Shown here: one piece after another, positions 9,981 to 17,964 of the stretch
Layout: every line of letters begins with the position of its first letter
Numbering within the stretch: the first letter of the stretch is position 1
Source of the DNA: Saprospiraceae bacterium
GTDB taxonomy: Bacteria > Bacteroidota > Bacteroidia > Chitinophagales > Saprospiraceae
NCBI GenBank assembly: GCA_016714985.1
Contig: JADKBS010000039.1
Span: forward strand, 10,597-74,596
Direction: 5' to 3'
DNA: 64,000 bases
Made by a program: the position numbers and the translations under genes
Notes under the pieces: generated by a model
Database searches by the model: none
Told to the model about the DNA's origin: nothing
Seen by the model: the letters and a program-made list of their open reading frames with translations, nothing else

Positions 9981-11059
9981 GCGTTGCTGTTTTTCGTTTT
10001 TTCAGGGTTATCCAACTCCTCATCAAGCCAGTTTTCAAGGGACAATTGGTTGATTTCCCGCTGGAGTTCGGCAGCAAGTTCGGCCTCGGAAGGCAGGTGA
10101 AGCTTGTACTTGGAGGCAAAAATTTGCCTGCTTTCCTCCAACACAGAGTACCTGACGAGGGTGGCATCCTTTTCCGTGCAAAGGATGAGGCCGATGGTGG
10201 GGTTGTCGTCGGTGCGGCGCTCCTTGTCCTCGTACATGCGTACGTACATGTCCATCTGGCCGATGTCACCGTGGTCGAGTTCGCCCACCTTCAGGTCAAT
10301 CAGGACATAGCATTTGAGCAGGATGTTGTAAAAGACGAGGTCAATGAAACGGTCTTTGGTTTCTGTACGGATGCGCTTTTGGCGGGCCACAAAGGCAAAG
10401 CCTTTTCCAAGCTCAAGCAGGAACGCTTGTAGTTTGTCAATCAGGGCCTGCTCCAACTTCTTTTCATTGACTTTGGGCAGGTTCTTCAATCCGAGGAAAT
10501 CGAGGATATAGGGGTCTTTGAGGATGTCTTCGGGCTGAAAGGGTCTTTTGCCCATGCCTTCTTCTTGCCGCAGTTCCATGCGAGCTTGACTTGACAGTAG
10601 GCGTTCGTAGTAGAGGGTGCTGACCTGCCGCTGGAGCAGACGGGTATCCCATTGACAATCAATGGCTTCTGAAATGTAAAAGTTGCGGGCGAGCGGGTTT
10701 TCCACCCTCGACAGGATGCGGTAATGCGTCCATGTCAATTCGGAACGCACCGCGTTCCAAATTGGGAAGCATTGGTAAAATGAACGCATGTATCGAAGGT
10801 TCCGCTCATTGTAACCTTCGCCAAATTCCGTGTTCAGCCTTGCTGACATTTCCTTGAGAATGTACTTGCCATAGCCCGCACGGTCTTTTCCACCCTGCTC
10901 CTCCTCCACGATTTCCCTGCCGACCTGCCAGTAGGTTTCCACGGTGGCAAAGTTGATGGCTATGGCAGCCCGACGGCGGCCCTCGGCGATGAGCGAGCGT
11001 ATGCGGTCGTACAAATGGTCGAGCGGCGGCTCATGCGATGGTTCGGGTGCTTTGTTCAT
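9977..11059 (-). CDS. DUF1016/YhcG-family PD-(D/E)XK nuclease
   Basis: A 360-residue protein with the N-terminal DUF1016 domain (ETYWQVGREI, NERNLRYMRSFYQCFP, LTWTHYRILSRVE) and the C-terminal PD-(D/E)XK nuclease domain. The likely catalytic set is Asp240 in RFIDLVFYN and Asp255-x-Lys257 in LIDLKVG, followed by GQMDMYV. Family members are predicted DNases found near restriction or mobile loci. Here it sits 5 bp downstream of the EAD11 gene, and its stop overlaps the start of the STAND-WD40 gene by 4 nt, so the three are translated as a unit. An effector nuclease role is inferred from motifs and context. Confidence 0.9.
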   Translation of the reverse strand: MNKAPEPSHEPPLDHLYDRIRSLIAEGRRRAAIAINFATVETYWQVGREIVEEEQGGKDRAGYGKYILKEMSARLNTEFGEGYNERNLRYMRSFYQCFPIWNAVRSELTWTHYRILSRVENPLARNFYISEAIDCQWDTRLLQRQVSTLYYERLLSSQARMELRQEEGMGKRPFQPEDILKDPYILDFLGLKNLPKVNEKKLEQALIDKLQAFLLELGKGFAFVARQKRIRTETKDRFIDLVFYNILLKCYVLIDLKVGELDHGDIGQMDMYVRMYEDKERRTDDNPTIGLILCTEKDATLVRYSVLEESRQIFASKYKLHLPSEAELAAELQREINQLSLENWLDEELDNPEKTKNSNA

Positions 11060-11064
11060 TGCGG

Positions 11065-12438
11065 TTATTTCAATAGTTTGTTTGTACCGGAACCTCCAAC
11101 ACCTACGAAAGGCGAAAACACCAATTCCATCTGCTCATACAACTCGTTCAACTTGGGCTGCTTGATGTTTTTTGCTCCTACGCTCAGGGTTTTGTTGGAG
11201 GGGATTTCCCCCACTTCGCCAAAGGCCAGTTCGTTTTTATATTGGGCGAAATGGTACTGCCGCTGGCTTTGACCGATGTAGTAATAGACCTCTGGTGTTT
11301 GTGTCTCTTTGGGAGCAAAAACGCTCTGGTCAATCACGAGCGGCGACAGCGAGATATAGGTGCTTTCGTCGTGGATGTTTTTCAGGCACTCCCGCATGTC
11401 GCTGCCCCGGAACAGCAGCACGCTGTGGTTATAGGTATATAAATCTTTGATGGGGAAGTCGGCATAGTCGAAGTCCTCGCTGGAATAGATGCCGTGCAGT
11501 TCGCCGTAATGGTGGACGAAGAAGCGGTCCATGCCAAGGCGGTATTTCAAGTTGATGTCCTTGATGGAAACGAGGCGGTATTCATATAAAAACGCCAGAC
11601 GGCAGAGCCAGAAAACCAGTGCCGTCAGGTATTCATCAAGCAGGCCATCCAGTTTTTCGTCCTCGGCAATGGCATTTTTCAACAGCTTGTCCCGGTAAGT
11701 AAATAGGAAAATAATAGTGCCGTAAAGGTCGCTTTCCGTATCCGACAGTTCTGCGACGATGTTGCCAATTTCAGCTATAAAAGGTGTCTTGCCGCTCAAC
11801 AACTCCGTGCAAACTAGCAGCAGGTTAAGGTAGTCAAAATTGGCCTGTTCCTGCTCGTTCATGTCCAAATACTCCTGCAAAACCGGGTGGGAAGGCACAT
11901 CGTCCTTCTTCAGGATTTGCGCCATTTGGATGAAACATAAGTAGCGCAGGCTGTTCTGGAACGCCTCGGCCATGAACGAAAGGCGGCGCAACGACCGCTC
12001 CCGCCCGGCCGGGGTTTCCATTTTTCGCAGAAACTCCTCAATGAGCCAGCCGTAGTGCTGGAAGATGGAAGTTGGCTTTTTGCCAACTGGACCAAATTTT
12101 TCGAGTTCCTGCTTGAGGTTGTCCGGCCAAGGGCTGTCCTCGGTTATTAAGTCATGGGCTACCTTAGGAGGCAGTGGCGTTTTGCCTTCCTGTTCTATTT
12201 CACTCAACAAATCGAGCAGCCCGAAGCTGATTTGGTTTTGGGTCAATGTGGCATCTTCGTACCTGACAATTCCCAACCTGATTTGTTTACGGATATACTG
12301 GAAACGGCCCGACTGTTGAAGCGCTTCGTTAAGCCTTTCATCTCCCGCTAGGTGCGTACGGAGCACATCTATAGCTTGTGGTAATTTGCCCTCGGCTATG
12401 AGCTGGCGGATTGTTGAGATGTATGTGTTAGTTTGCAT
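11065..12438 (-). CDS. EAD11-domain protein with unknown C-terminal region
   Basis: A 457-residue protein. Residues ~1-85 match the effector-associated domain EAD11 that is common in Bacteroidota conflict proteins (IRQLIAEGKLPQAIDVL, then RKQIRLGIVRYEDATLTQNQ and LLDLLSEIE). EADs are small adaptor domains thought to bring effectors together with STAND sensors. The rest (~95-457) is soluble, helical in its middle and beta-rich near the end; I do not recognise it. It overlaps the preceding small ORF by 11 nt and is followed after 5 bp by the nuclease gene. The EAD call is strong; the function of the large C-terminal part is open. Confidence 0.8.
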   Translation of the reverse strand: MQTNTYISTIRQLIAEGKLPQAIDVLRTHLAGDERLNEALQQSGRFQYIRKQIRLGIVRYEDATLTQNQISFGLLDLLSEIEQEGKTPLPPKVAHDLITEDSPWPDNLKQELEKFGPVGKKPTSIFQHYGWLIEEFLRKMETPAGRERSLRRLSFMAEAFQNSLRYLCFIQMAQILKKDDVPSHPVLQEYLDMNEQEQANFDYLNLLLVCTELLSGKTPFIAEIGNIVAELSDTESDLYGTIIFLFTYRDKLLKNAIAEDEKLDGLLDEYLTALVFWLCRLAFLYEYRLVSIKDINLKYRLGMDRFFVHHYGELHGIYSSEDFDYADFPIKDLYTYNHSVLLFRGSDMRECLKNIHDESTYISLSPLVIDQSVFAPKETQTPEVYYYIGQSQRQYHFAQYKNELAFGEVGEIPSNKTLSVGAKNIKQPKLNELYEQMELVFSPFVGVGGSGTNKLLK

Positions 12439-12613
12439 TTGGGGAGTTGGTTTTTATGACTGAACAGATTATTCGGTTATGATAATAAAAACCGAGTGCT
12501 TCATAGACATTACCGCCAAGGAACAGCACACAGCGCTGTTCTTCGAGCGTTTCGAGGTTGTCGTCCCAAGCTACGTTGGCAAGTAGGTCGGTGGCGGTGT
12601 TTGTATTTGACAT
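12428..12613 (-). CDS. Small protein at the head of the EAD11-STAND operon
   Basis: A 61-residue reading frame starting at MSNTNTATDLL; a longer frame upstream exists but lies before the probable promoter and looks non-coding. It overlaps the EAD11 gene by 11 nt, suggesting translational coupling. The middle, LEEQRCVLFLGGNVYEALGF, resembles the first beta-strand and glycine loop that opens SIR2-like or other Rossmann-type domains, but the protein stops soon after. It may be a truncated relic, an antitoxin-like or leader peptide, or a real small subunit. No family assignment is possible from sequence alone. Confidence 0.5.
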   Translation of the reverse strand: MSNTNTATDLLANVAWDDNLETLEEQRCVLFLGGNVYEALGFYYHNRIICSVIKTNSPNAN

Positions 12614-12658
12614 GGGGTTGGTGTTTGTTTTGTATTTACAGGTCTTGTTTTGTTGGGC

Positions 12659-12666
12659 GAAAGATA
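12659..12666 (-). promoter_or_regulatory. Possible -7 box of the EAD11-nuclease-STAND operon
   Basis: Minus strand reads TATCTTTC, one mismatch from TAnnTTTG, about 46 nt before the small ORF start. No well-placed TTG was found upstream. Confidence 0.3.
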
Positions 12667-12765
12667 GAAAGGTTTTTGAAATATTGAACATTCCAACATT
12701 TCCTTTTGCAAGTGTTAAAACGCTAGGCTTTGAAAACTGGCATAATCGATAAAAGTTAGGCCGCA

Positions 12766-14013
12766 TCAATCATATTTTATCGTTTTAAACCTGCTCAAAT
12801 TCGGTTTAAAAGCCCGCTTCCTCCCCTTCTCATACCCATACACCACCCTCCCCAGTTCCCCAAAAAACGGCAGACCCACCGACTCATACTCGTACTGGTC
12901 ATCGTTGAAAATGCCATCGGCGTTCACATGGATGGTGGCGGCGAGGAAGAACTCCACCCCGGCGTCGAAGTCCACGATATAGGACACATCGGTCAAGAAG
13001 CCGTAGGCCCAGCCCACTTTGTTGAAAATGCGGATATTGGGCGGGATGCGCTCAGCTTCCTTGTTATCGCCCAAGAGGAAGAACTTGCAGTAGTGGTCGG
13101 GGTCGTGGTCGTATTTGGGATGCTGGCTTTCCCTCGGCAATTCGGACATGACTTGGTAGAGGAAGCGGTAGTCGTCCTCGGTGAGGTCGAAGCGGCGGGC
13201 GGGCGGCACGGCATCGGGGAAAATGACGGCTTGCAGGATGTCGTGAAAATCTTGTAGGGAAAAGTAGTTCTTCTTGGAAAAATCAAACGGCTGGTTGATG
13301 AGCGAGTCGCCCTCGTAGTAGCCCTTGCCACGTTGCGTTTCGGTCAGTTGGAAATCGGTCGTGGCCTTGCTATAGACCTCGCCTTGGTGGTAGCGCAACT
13401 TTTCCCCATCATAAAAACTGACGGGGTTCGTGTGGCGATTGGCTTCCTCGTCGTAGCCCGGTACGCCAAGGCGATGGACGATGCGCAAGTCCTCGTAGCC
13501 CTTGGCCCAAAGCCCTTCGTTCAGCGCCTGCTGGCCCACGAACTCGTAAAGGCGGTTGCTGGCGTCGTTATCGCTCACGATGAAGATTTTCTTGGCATAA
13601 TGCGCCACAGAAGGCAAGCCGTTGGCGGCGGTGGAGTCGGTTTCGGCGGTGGTCTGCGGGAGACTGGCAGCACCGCTTTTCATGGTTGAATACTTGTCCA
13701 AGCCCTTGATTTTCAACTTGTTCAGCTTTTCCATCGCCATGAGCGCAATTGGCATCTTCACCATGCTGGCGGGGTAGTAGTAGTGGTTTTTATCCAACTG
13801 GTAGCTGTGCTGCTTGAAATGTGGGAAGCCTTTTTCATCCCTATCAACCTGGGTATAAATGATTTGGATGTCGTACTGCCCAGGGTTGTCGAGCAGTTGT
13901 TGGAAGGCCGCTGGTCGGGACTTCATCAGTTTTTGCAGGAGGTTTTTCTGCGCTATTGCTGGCAAGCAAAAAAGGAGGGAGACCAAAACGGCAAGGCAAG
14001 TGCGGCGGTTCAT
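12766..14013 (-). CDS. Secreted serine hydrolase, class A beta-lactamase fold
   Basis: A 415-residue exported protein (signal peptide MNRRTCLAVLVSLLFCLPAIAQ). Penicillin-binding/beta-lactamase motifs are present: Ser83-x-x-Lys86 in YYPASMVKMPIAL, the SDN motif at 147-149 in IFIVSDNDASNRLYEF, and a late KVGWAYG segment in place of KTG. The protein is longer than true class A beta-lactamases (~290), with extra loops, and fits the broad Bacteroidota group annotated as serine hydrolases. Periplasmic cell-wall or peptide hydrolysis is likely; antibiotic hydrolysis cannot be claimed. It lies upstream of the STAND operon in the same direction, but with its own spacing. Confidence 0.8.
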   Translation of the reverse strand: MNRRTCLAVLVSLLFCLPAIAQKNLLQKLMKSRPAAFQQLLDNPGQYDIQIIYTQVDRDEKGFPHFKQHSYQLDKNHYYYPASMVKMPIALMAMEKLNKLKIKGLDKYSTMKSGAASLPQTTAETDSTAANGLPSVAHYAKKIFIVSDNDASNRLYEFVGQQALNEGLWAKGYEDLRIVHRLGVPGYDEEANRHTNPVSFYDGEKLRYHQGEVYSKATTDFQLTETQRGKGYYEGDSLINQPFDFSKKNYFSLQDFHDILQAVIFPDAVPPARRFDLTEDDYRFLYQVMSELPRESQHPKYDHDPDHYCKFFLLGDNKEAERIPPNIRIFNKVGWAYGFLTDVSYIVDFDAGVEFFLAATIHVNADGIFNDDQYEYESVGLPFFGELGRVVYGYEKGRKRAFKPNLSRFKTIKYD

Positions 14014-14040
14014 GTTGTTTTTTCGCCGAAAGGTAAAACT

Positions 14041-14195
14041 GGAAATTAGGAAATTCAGAAATTAGGAAATTGGGGAGTCGAAGATTCACACAAGTGTATT
14101 TTAAACCAATTGTCTGATTATCAATTATTTAGTTGAATCTACTGCCGTGTTTCTTCAATTTCTTAATTTCAATTAATTTCTAATTTCTACTTAAT
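14041..14195. repeat. Short-word inverted repeat (GAAATTAGGAAATT type)
   Basis: The left half holds several copies of GAAATTAG/GGAAATT, the right half the complementary words TTTCTTAATTTC and AATTTCTAATTTC. It fills the gap between two minus-strand genes. Same architecture as the repeats at 14641, 48800, 54241 and 58370. Confidence 0.6.
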
Positions 14196-14198
14196 TTG

Positions 14199-14483
14199 TC
14201 ATACCAGTTGTATGCCCTGCACCTGCCAGTCGCCACGGGGGAGGAAGTTGGCGAACTGCACCGCCACGCTGTGCTGCTCGTAATCGAAGCGGTACTCGTT
14301 CAGGAAAAGGTCGTCCCCCAATGATTTCTGGCGCTTTTGGCTCCCGATTGGGAGGCCGAGCACGTCGGCATGGCTTTGAAGGATACTATGTACCCGACCC
14401 AACATTTCGCTTTCCGTCATGGGCTGCCCTCCTGATTCCAAGGCAATATTGGAAAGTTCAATAGTCAAATCCAGCGTTTTCAT
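14199..14483 (-). CDS. Conserved-looking hypothetical protein
   Basis: A 94-residue soluble protein beginning MKTLDLTIELSNIALESG, without signal peptide or membrane segment. Mixed alpha/beta composition with a basic stretch (GSQKRQKSLGDDL) and a hydrophobic C-terminus (GDWQVQGIQLV). I do not recognise a family. It is flanked by two short-word inverted repeats and stands alone between the serine hydrolase and the divergent rlmD. Confidence 0.5.
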   Translation of the reverse strand: MKTLDLTIELSNIALESGGQPMTESEMLGRVHSILQSHADVLGLPIGSQKRQKSLGDDLFLNEYRFDYEQHSVAVQFANFLPRGDWQVQGIQLV

Positions 14484-14546
14484 GTTGTAAAAAATTTAGA
14501 AAGAGCGTCATCTATATTCTCTTTGTTACTGTTTTTGGAAAATAGG

Positions 14547-14571
14547 TAACCCGATTTTGGGTTATTTTTTT
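14547..14571 (+). terminator. Terminator-like hairpin
   Basis: TAACCC...GGGTTA stem followed by a run of seven T on the plus strand. No plus-strand gene lies just upstream, so it might end an antisense transcript or act in the rlmD leader. Confidence 0.35.
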
Positions 14572-14640
14572 CTTTTTGCCCTTTCTTTCAAAAACATACG
14601 GAAATTTGCGCCCCTTTGGATTTCAGAGGGGAGCTATTGG

Positions 14641-14758
14641 ACATTAGATTTTAGACATTAGACATTAGACATTAGATATTAGACACTAGAAATGGCCGCC
14701 ACCCCATCTAATGTCTAATGTCTCCTGTCTAATGTCTAATGTCTCCTGTCTAAAGTCT
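14641..14758. repeat. Short-word inverted repeat (TTAGACATTAGAC type)
   Basis: Tandem ACATTAG/TTAGACATTAG words, then a centre AATGGCCGCCACCCC, then the complementary words CTAATGTCTAATGTC in tandem. It could fold into a long cruciform or RNA hairpin. The centre is nearly the same as that of the repeat at 54241 (ATGGTCGCCACCCCC), though the words differ. Confidence 0.75.
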
Positions 14759-14769
14759 CAAAAAAGACT

Positions 14770-16206
14770 ATGACACGAAAGCAGAAGAAGCCAATCATTG
14801 TTGAGAACGTCGAGATAACCGCCATGGCGGACAAGGGCCGGGGCATTGGCCGTGACGCCACAGGCCGGGTGGTGTTCAGCGAGAGCGTGGCCCCCGGCGA
14901 CGTGGTGGACGTGCAGGTGACGAAGAAGAAACCGGAGTACGTCGAAGGTTACGCTATTCACCACCACCGCCTTTCCCGCGACCGGGTGGACCCCTTCTGC
15001 CAGCACTTCAAGCTATGCGGCGGCTGCCGTTGGCAACACCTGAAGTACAGCGCACAGGTGCGGGAAAAAGAGCAAGTGGTGCGGGACGCCGTCCGCCGCA
15101 TCGGGAAGATAAGGGAGGGCGAGTTCCTGCCCATCGTGCCCTGTGCCGAGACCACCTACTACCGCAACAAGCTCGAATACGCCTTTTCCAATAAAACTTG
15201 GATAACCAAGGCCGAAATGGATGCGGGCATGTCCAACCGACAGAACGTGCTGGGCTTCCACCGCCCCGGTGCCTTCGATAAAATCGTGGACATCAAGCAC
15301 TGCTACTTACAGGCCGACCCATCCAATCAACTGCGCCTGACGGTAAAGGCCGTTGCCGATGAAATGGGCCTCAGCTACTACGACCTCATCGTGCAGCAGG
15401 GCATGATGCGCCATATCATGATTCGCCTGACGACGCTCGGCGAACTGATGCTCATTGTCAGTTTCCACCAAAACGACAAGAAGGTCATCAAGCAGTTCAT
15501 GGATGAGGTCGTCAAGCGCACCCCACAGCTCACGAGCCTTTTCTATTGCATCAATCCCAAGATGAACGACTATGTGGGCGACCTCGACATGGTGTGCTAC
15601 CACGGTAAGCCCTTCATAGAGGAGCAGTTGGGGCATGTGCGCTTCAAGATTGGCCCGAAGTCCTTTTTTCAGACCAATTCCAAGCAAGCGAAGGTGCTTT
15701 ACGATAAGGTCGTGGAGTTTGCCGAACTGACGGGCAACGAAAACGTCTATGACCTCTACACGGGCGTGGGCAGCATCGCCCTGTACGTGGCCAAGTACTG
15801 CAAGCAAGTCGTGGGCATCGAGGAGGTGCCGGAGGCCATCGTGGACGCCAAGGAGAACGCCCGCATGAACGCCACGGAGAACTGCGTCTTCTATGCTGGC
15901 GACGTGAAGAACATCCTCACCGCCGAGTTTGCTGCGCAACATGGCAAGCCCGACCTCGTCATCACCGACCCGCCCCGTGCGGGCATGCACGAGGCCGTCG
16001 TGCGGATGTTCCTGCAGTTGGAAGCACCCCGCATCGTGTATGTGAGCTGCAACCCCTCCACGCAGGCCCGAGACCTCAACCTATTGAAGGAAAAATACCG
16101 ACTCGTGAAAATCCAGCCCGTGGACATGTTCCCACATACCCACCACGTGGAGACGGTAGCGCTGCTGGAGTTGCAGGAGGCAACTGAACTGCAGCCCAGC
16201 AATTGA
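14770..16206 (+). CDS. rlmD: 23S rRNA (uracil-5-)-methyltransferase RlmD/RumA family
   Basis: A 478-residue SAM-dependent RNA methyltransferase. An N-terminal TRAM domain (~5-65) is followed by the [4Fe-4S] cysteines: Cys77, Cys83 and Cys86 in PFCQHFKLCGGC, with Cys178 in DIKHCYL as a likely fourth. The C-terminal Rossmann domain has VYDLYTGVGSIALYVA for SAM binding, ITDPPRAGMH, and the catalytic Cys in VYVSCNPSTQARDL. The family makes m5U in 23S rRNA or tRNA; RlmD versus TrmA-like or RlmC-like specificity is not certain from sequence. It stands alone, just after a short-word inverted repeat. Confidence 0.9.
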   Translation: MTRKQKKPIIVENVEITAMADKGRGIGRDATGRVVFSESVAPGDVVDVQVTKKKPEYVEGYAIHHHRLSRDRVDPFCQHFKLCGGCRWQHLKYSAQVREKEQVVRDAVRRIGKIREGEFLPIVPCAETTYYRNKLEYAFSNKTWITKAEMDAGMSNRQNVLGFHRPGAFDKIVDIKHCYLQADPSNQLRLTVKAVADEMGLSYYDLIVQQGMMRHIMIRLTTLGELMLIVSFHQNDKKVIKQFMDEVVKRTPQLTSLFYCINPKMNDYVGDLDMVCYHGKPFIEEQLGHVRFKIGPKSFFQTNSKQAKVLYDKVVEFAELTGNENVYDLYTGVGSIALYVAKYCKQVVGIEEVPEAIVDAKENARMNATENCVFYAGDVKNILTAEFAAQHGKPDLVITDPPRAGMHEAVVRMFLQLEAPRIVYVSCNPSTQARDLNLLKEKYRLVKIQPVDMFPHTHHVETVALLELQEATELQPSN

Positions 16207-16436
16207 ATATGAATATGTTTGAAGTTGACAGCAGTCGTTTTCGTCCCGATAGCGATACGATAAAGGCTGCTAACTGGCAACCTCCCTCATTAATTTCAAA
16301 TGAGAATTGCCCTTGCTTCTGAAAAAGCCAAATTCATTCCCCTATTTTTGAGCCTCCAAACCAATAAAAAGATTGCCCCATGAGTAATCTTGAGAGAACA
16401 AAGGATGCCAAGTTGTTGATTTTCAGCGCCTTGCCA

Positions 16437-16484
16437 TCTCACTTCTCTCACGCTCTCACTTCTCTCACGCTCTCACACCTCTAA
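16437..16484. repeat. Direct short-word repeat
   Basis: CTCACTTCTCTCACGCTCT is present twice in tandem followed by TCACACCTCT. It lies in the ~290 bp gap before the enoyl-CoA hydratase gene, which otherwise shows no gene. Confidence 0.6.
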
Positions 16485-16497
16485 AATTTGCCCTTAC

Positions 16498-17268
16498 ATG
16501 GATAAAACCCAACAAGGCAGCGTCAATCTTTCAGTAAAAGACGGCGTAGCCACCATCGAATTTTCCCACCCCGCCCAAAACTCCCTGCCTGGCAGGCTGT
16601 TGGCCGAACTCGTACAGGCCATCGAAGCCGCTGGGGCCGACAAGGACTCGCACATCGTACTGCTGCGCAGCGCTGGCGACCGTACCTTCTGCGCCGGGGC
16701 CAGCTTCGACGAGCTTTCCAGCATCCGTGATTTCGAGACGGGCAAACGGTTTTTCCTCGGCTTCGCCAATGTCATCAACGCCATGCGGCGCTGCCCCAAG
16801 CTCATCATCGGGCGGGTACATGGCAAGGCCGTGGGCGGTGGTGTGGGCCTTGCTGCCGCAACGGACTATTGCATGGCCACCCAATGGGCAACCGTGCGCC
16901 TGAGCGAATTGGCCGTAGGCATCGGGCCGTTCGTGGTAGGGCCAGCCTGCGAGCGCAAACTCGGCCTCTCGGCCTTCAGCCAAATGGCCATCAATGCCAC
17001 CGAGTGGCAAACCGCTTATTGGGCAAAAGAAAAGGGCTTGTTCAACGAAGTCTTTGAAAAAACGGAGCAAATGGATGACTACTTGGAGCGTTTCACCAAA
17101 ATCCTCGTCAACTCAAGCCCGGACGCTATGCGGGAACTGAAGCGAGTATTTTGGCAAGGCACTGAGAATTGGGATACGTTGCTGGACGAGCGGGCGGGTA
17201 TCAGTGGTCGGTTGGTTTTATCAGACTTCACAAGGAATGCAATAGAATCGTTTAAGGCGAAGTCTTGA
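16498..17268 (+). CDS. Enoyl-CoA hydratase/isomerase family protein
   Basis: A 256-residue crotonase-fold protein, cytoplasmic. The oxyanion-hole segments are visible: FCAGASFDEL near residue 65 and RVHGKAVGGGVGLAAATDY near 105-123, followed by the usual acidic-residue region in ELAVGIGPFV. Family members hydrate or isomerise acyl-CoA thioesters in fatty-acid or amino-acid breakdown; the substrate is not predictable. A fused ketoacid dehydrogenase E1 lies ~0.7 kb downstream, separated by a toxin-antitoxin pair, and both could serve branched-chain amino-acid degradation, though this is only a contextual guess. Confidence 0.88.
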   Translation: MDKTQQGSVNLSVKDGVATIEFSHPAQNSLPGRLLAELVQAIEAAGADKDSHIVLLRSAGDRTFCAGASFDELSSIRDFETGKRFFLGFANVINAMRRCPKLIIGRVHGKAVGGGVGLAAATDYCMATQWATVRLSELAVGIGPFVVGPACERKLGLSAFSQMAINATEWQTAYWAKEKGLFNEVFEKTEQMDDYLERFTKILVNSSPDAMRELKRVFWQGTENWDTLLDERAGISGRLVLSDFTRNAIESFKAKS

Positions 17269-17346
17269 AATCAAGGGCGTTTTGTATTTTTACCATAAAT
17301 TTCAAAATCATGAGGGGAAATAAAAGCACCGCTGACCAACCTCCAA

Positions 17347-17517
17347 ATGGAATACCTTAAATTGCTTTCATTTGATTTGGGTGAAAACGAAATGAAGGAA
17401 TTACGGCAATTGATTGCCAGGTTTCTAAACGAGAAAATGCAGAAGGAAATGGACAAGGCATGGTCAGAGAAGGGTTATTCCGAAGAAACAGTTAACCAAT
17501 GGCTCAATGGGAACTGA
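17347..17517 (+). CDS. Putative antitoxin partner of the PIN toxin
   Basis: A 56-residue reading frame (MEYLKLLSFDLGENEMKELR...), ending in GYSEETVNQWLNGN. The pattern of a short strand, then a helix KELRQLIARFLNEKMQKEMD, then W-x-EKGYS-x-ET resembles small proteins often encoded just before PIN-domain toxins in Bacteroidota and cyanobacteria. Its stop at 17515-17517 lies 4 nt before the likely PIN start at 17522, so the two are co-translated. Antitoxin function is inferred from this arrangement and from the length. Confidence 0.65.
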   Translation: MEYLKLLSFDLGENEMKELRQLIARFLNEKMQKEMDKAWSEKGYSEETVNQWLNGN

Positions 17518-17521
17518 GCAA

Positions 17522-17959
17522 ATGAGGATTGTATTGGACACCAACATTATTTTGAGCGTGGTGTCTCGAAATTCGCCTTACCATGAAGTATGGCAGGAAT
17601 TGCTTGCGGGGACTTTTGACTTGTATTTAACGACTGAAATTCTGCTGGAATACGAAGAAAAACTTACCACCAACTTCAATCCAATAGTAGCCGAAATCAA
17701 CTTGCAAATCTTGTCTGTACTTCCCAATGTGTTTTCTCAAACGGTGTACTTTAATTTTCCCATCATAGAAAAAGACCCTGATGACAACAAGTTCATAGAC
17801 TGTGCATTTGCTTGCAATGCACATTTCCTTGTTTCAAATGACAGGCATTACCATGTTTTGAAGCAATTAGGATTCCCAAAAATCAACCTCGTAAAACTGG
17901 AAGAATTCATTGAGATTTTGAGAATGATAAAAGCCGGAACCACACCCGGCATTGCCTAA
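17522..17959 (+). CDS. PIN-domain toxin (VapC-like, TIGR00305 type)
   Basis: A 145-residue PIN domain with the acidic metal-binding residues in place: Asp in MRIVLDTNIILS, Glu in TTEILLEYEEKL, Asp in KDPDDNKFIDCAFA and Asp in LVSNDRHY. PIN toxins are Mg-dependent RNases. I chose ATG 17522 over 17507 because family members begin directly with the first strand (RIVLDTN), and because this start leaves the antitoxin stop just upstream. With the preceding 56-residue gene it makes a compact type II toxin-antitoxin module inserted between two metabolic genes. Confidence 0.8.
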   Translation: MRIVLDTNIILSVVSRNSPYHEVWQELLAGTFDLYLTTEILLEYEEKLTTNFNPIVAEINLQILSVLPNVFSQTVYFNFPIIEKDPDDNKFIDCAFACNAHFLVSNDRHYHVLKQLGFPKINLVKLEEFIEILRMIKAGTTPGIA

Positions 17960-17964
17960 CCAAC

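Noticed and set aside
12766..14013. Antibiotic-resistance beta-lactamase
   Set aside because: Only the SxxK and SDN motifs are shared; length and the C-terminal motif differ from true class A enzymes, so a general serine hydrolase is the safer call.
14641..14758. Short repeats resembling a CRISPR or telomere-like array
   Set aside because: The words are 6-9 bp, tandem and then inverted, without spacers; no cas genes are nearby.
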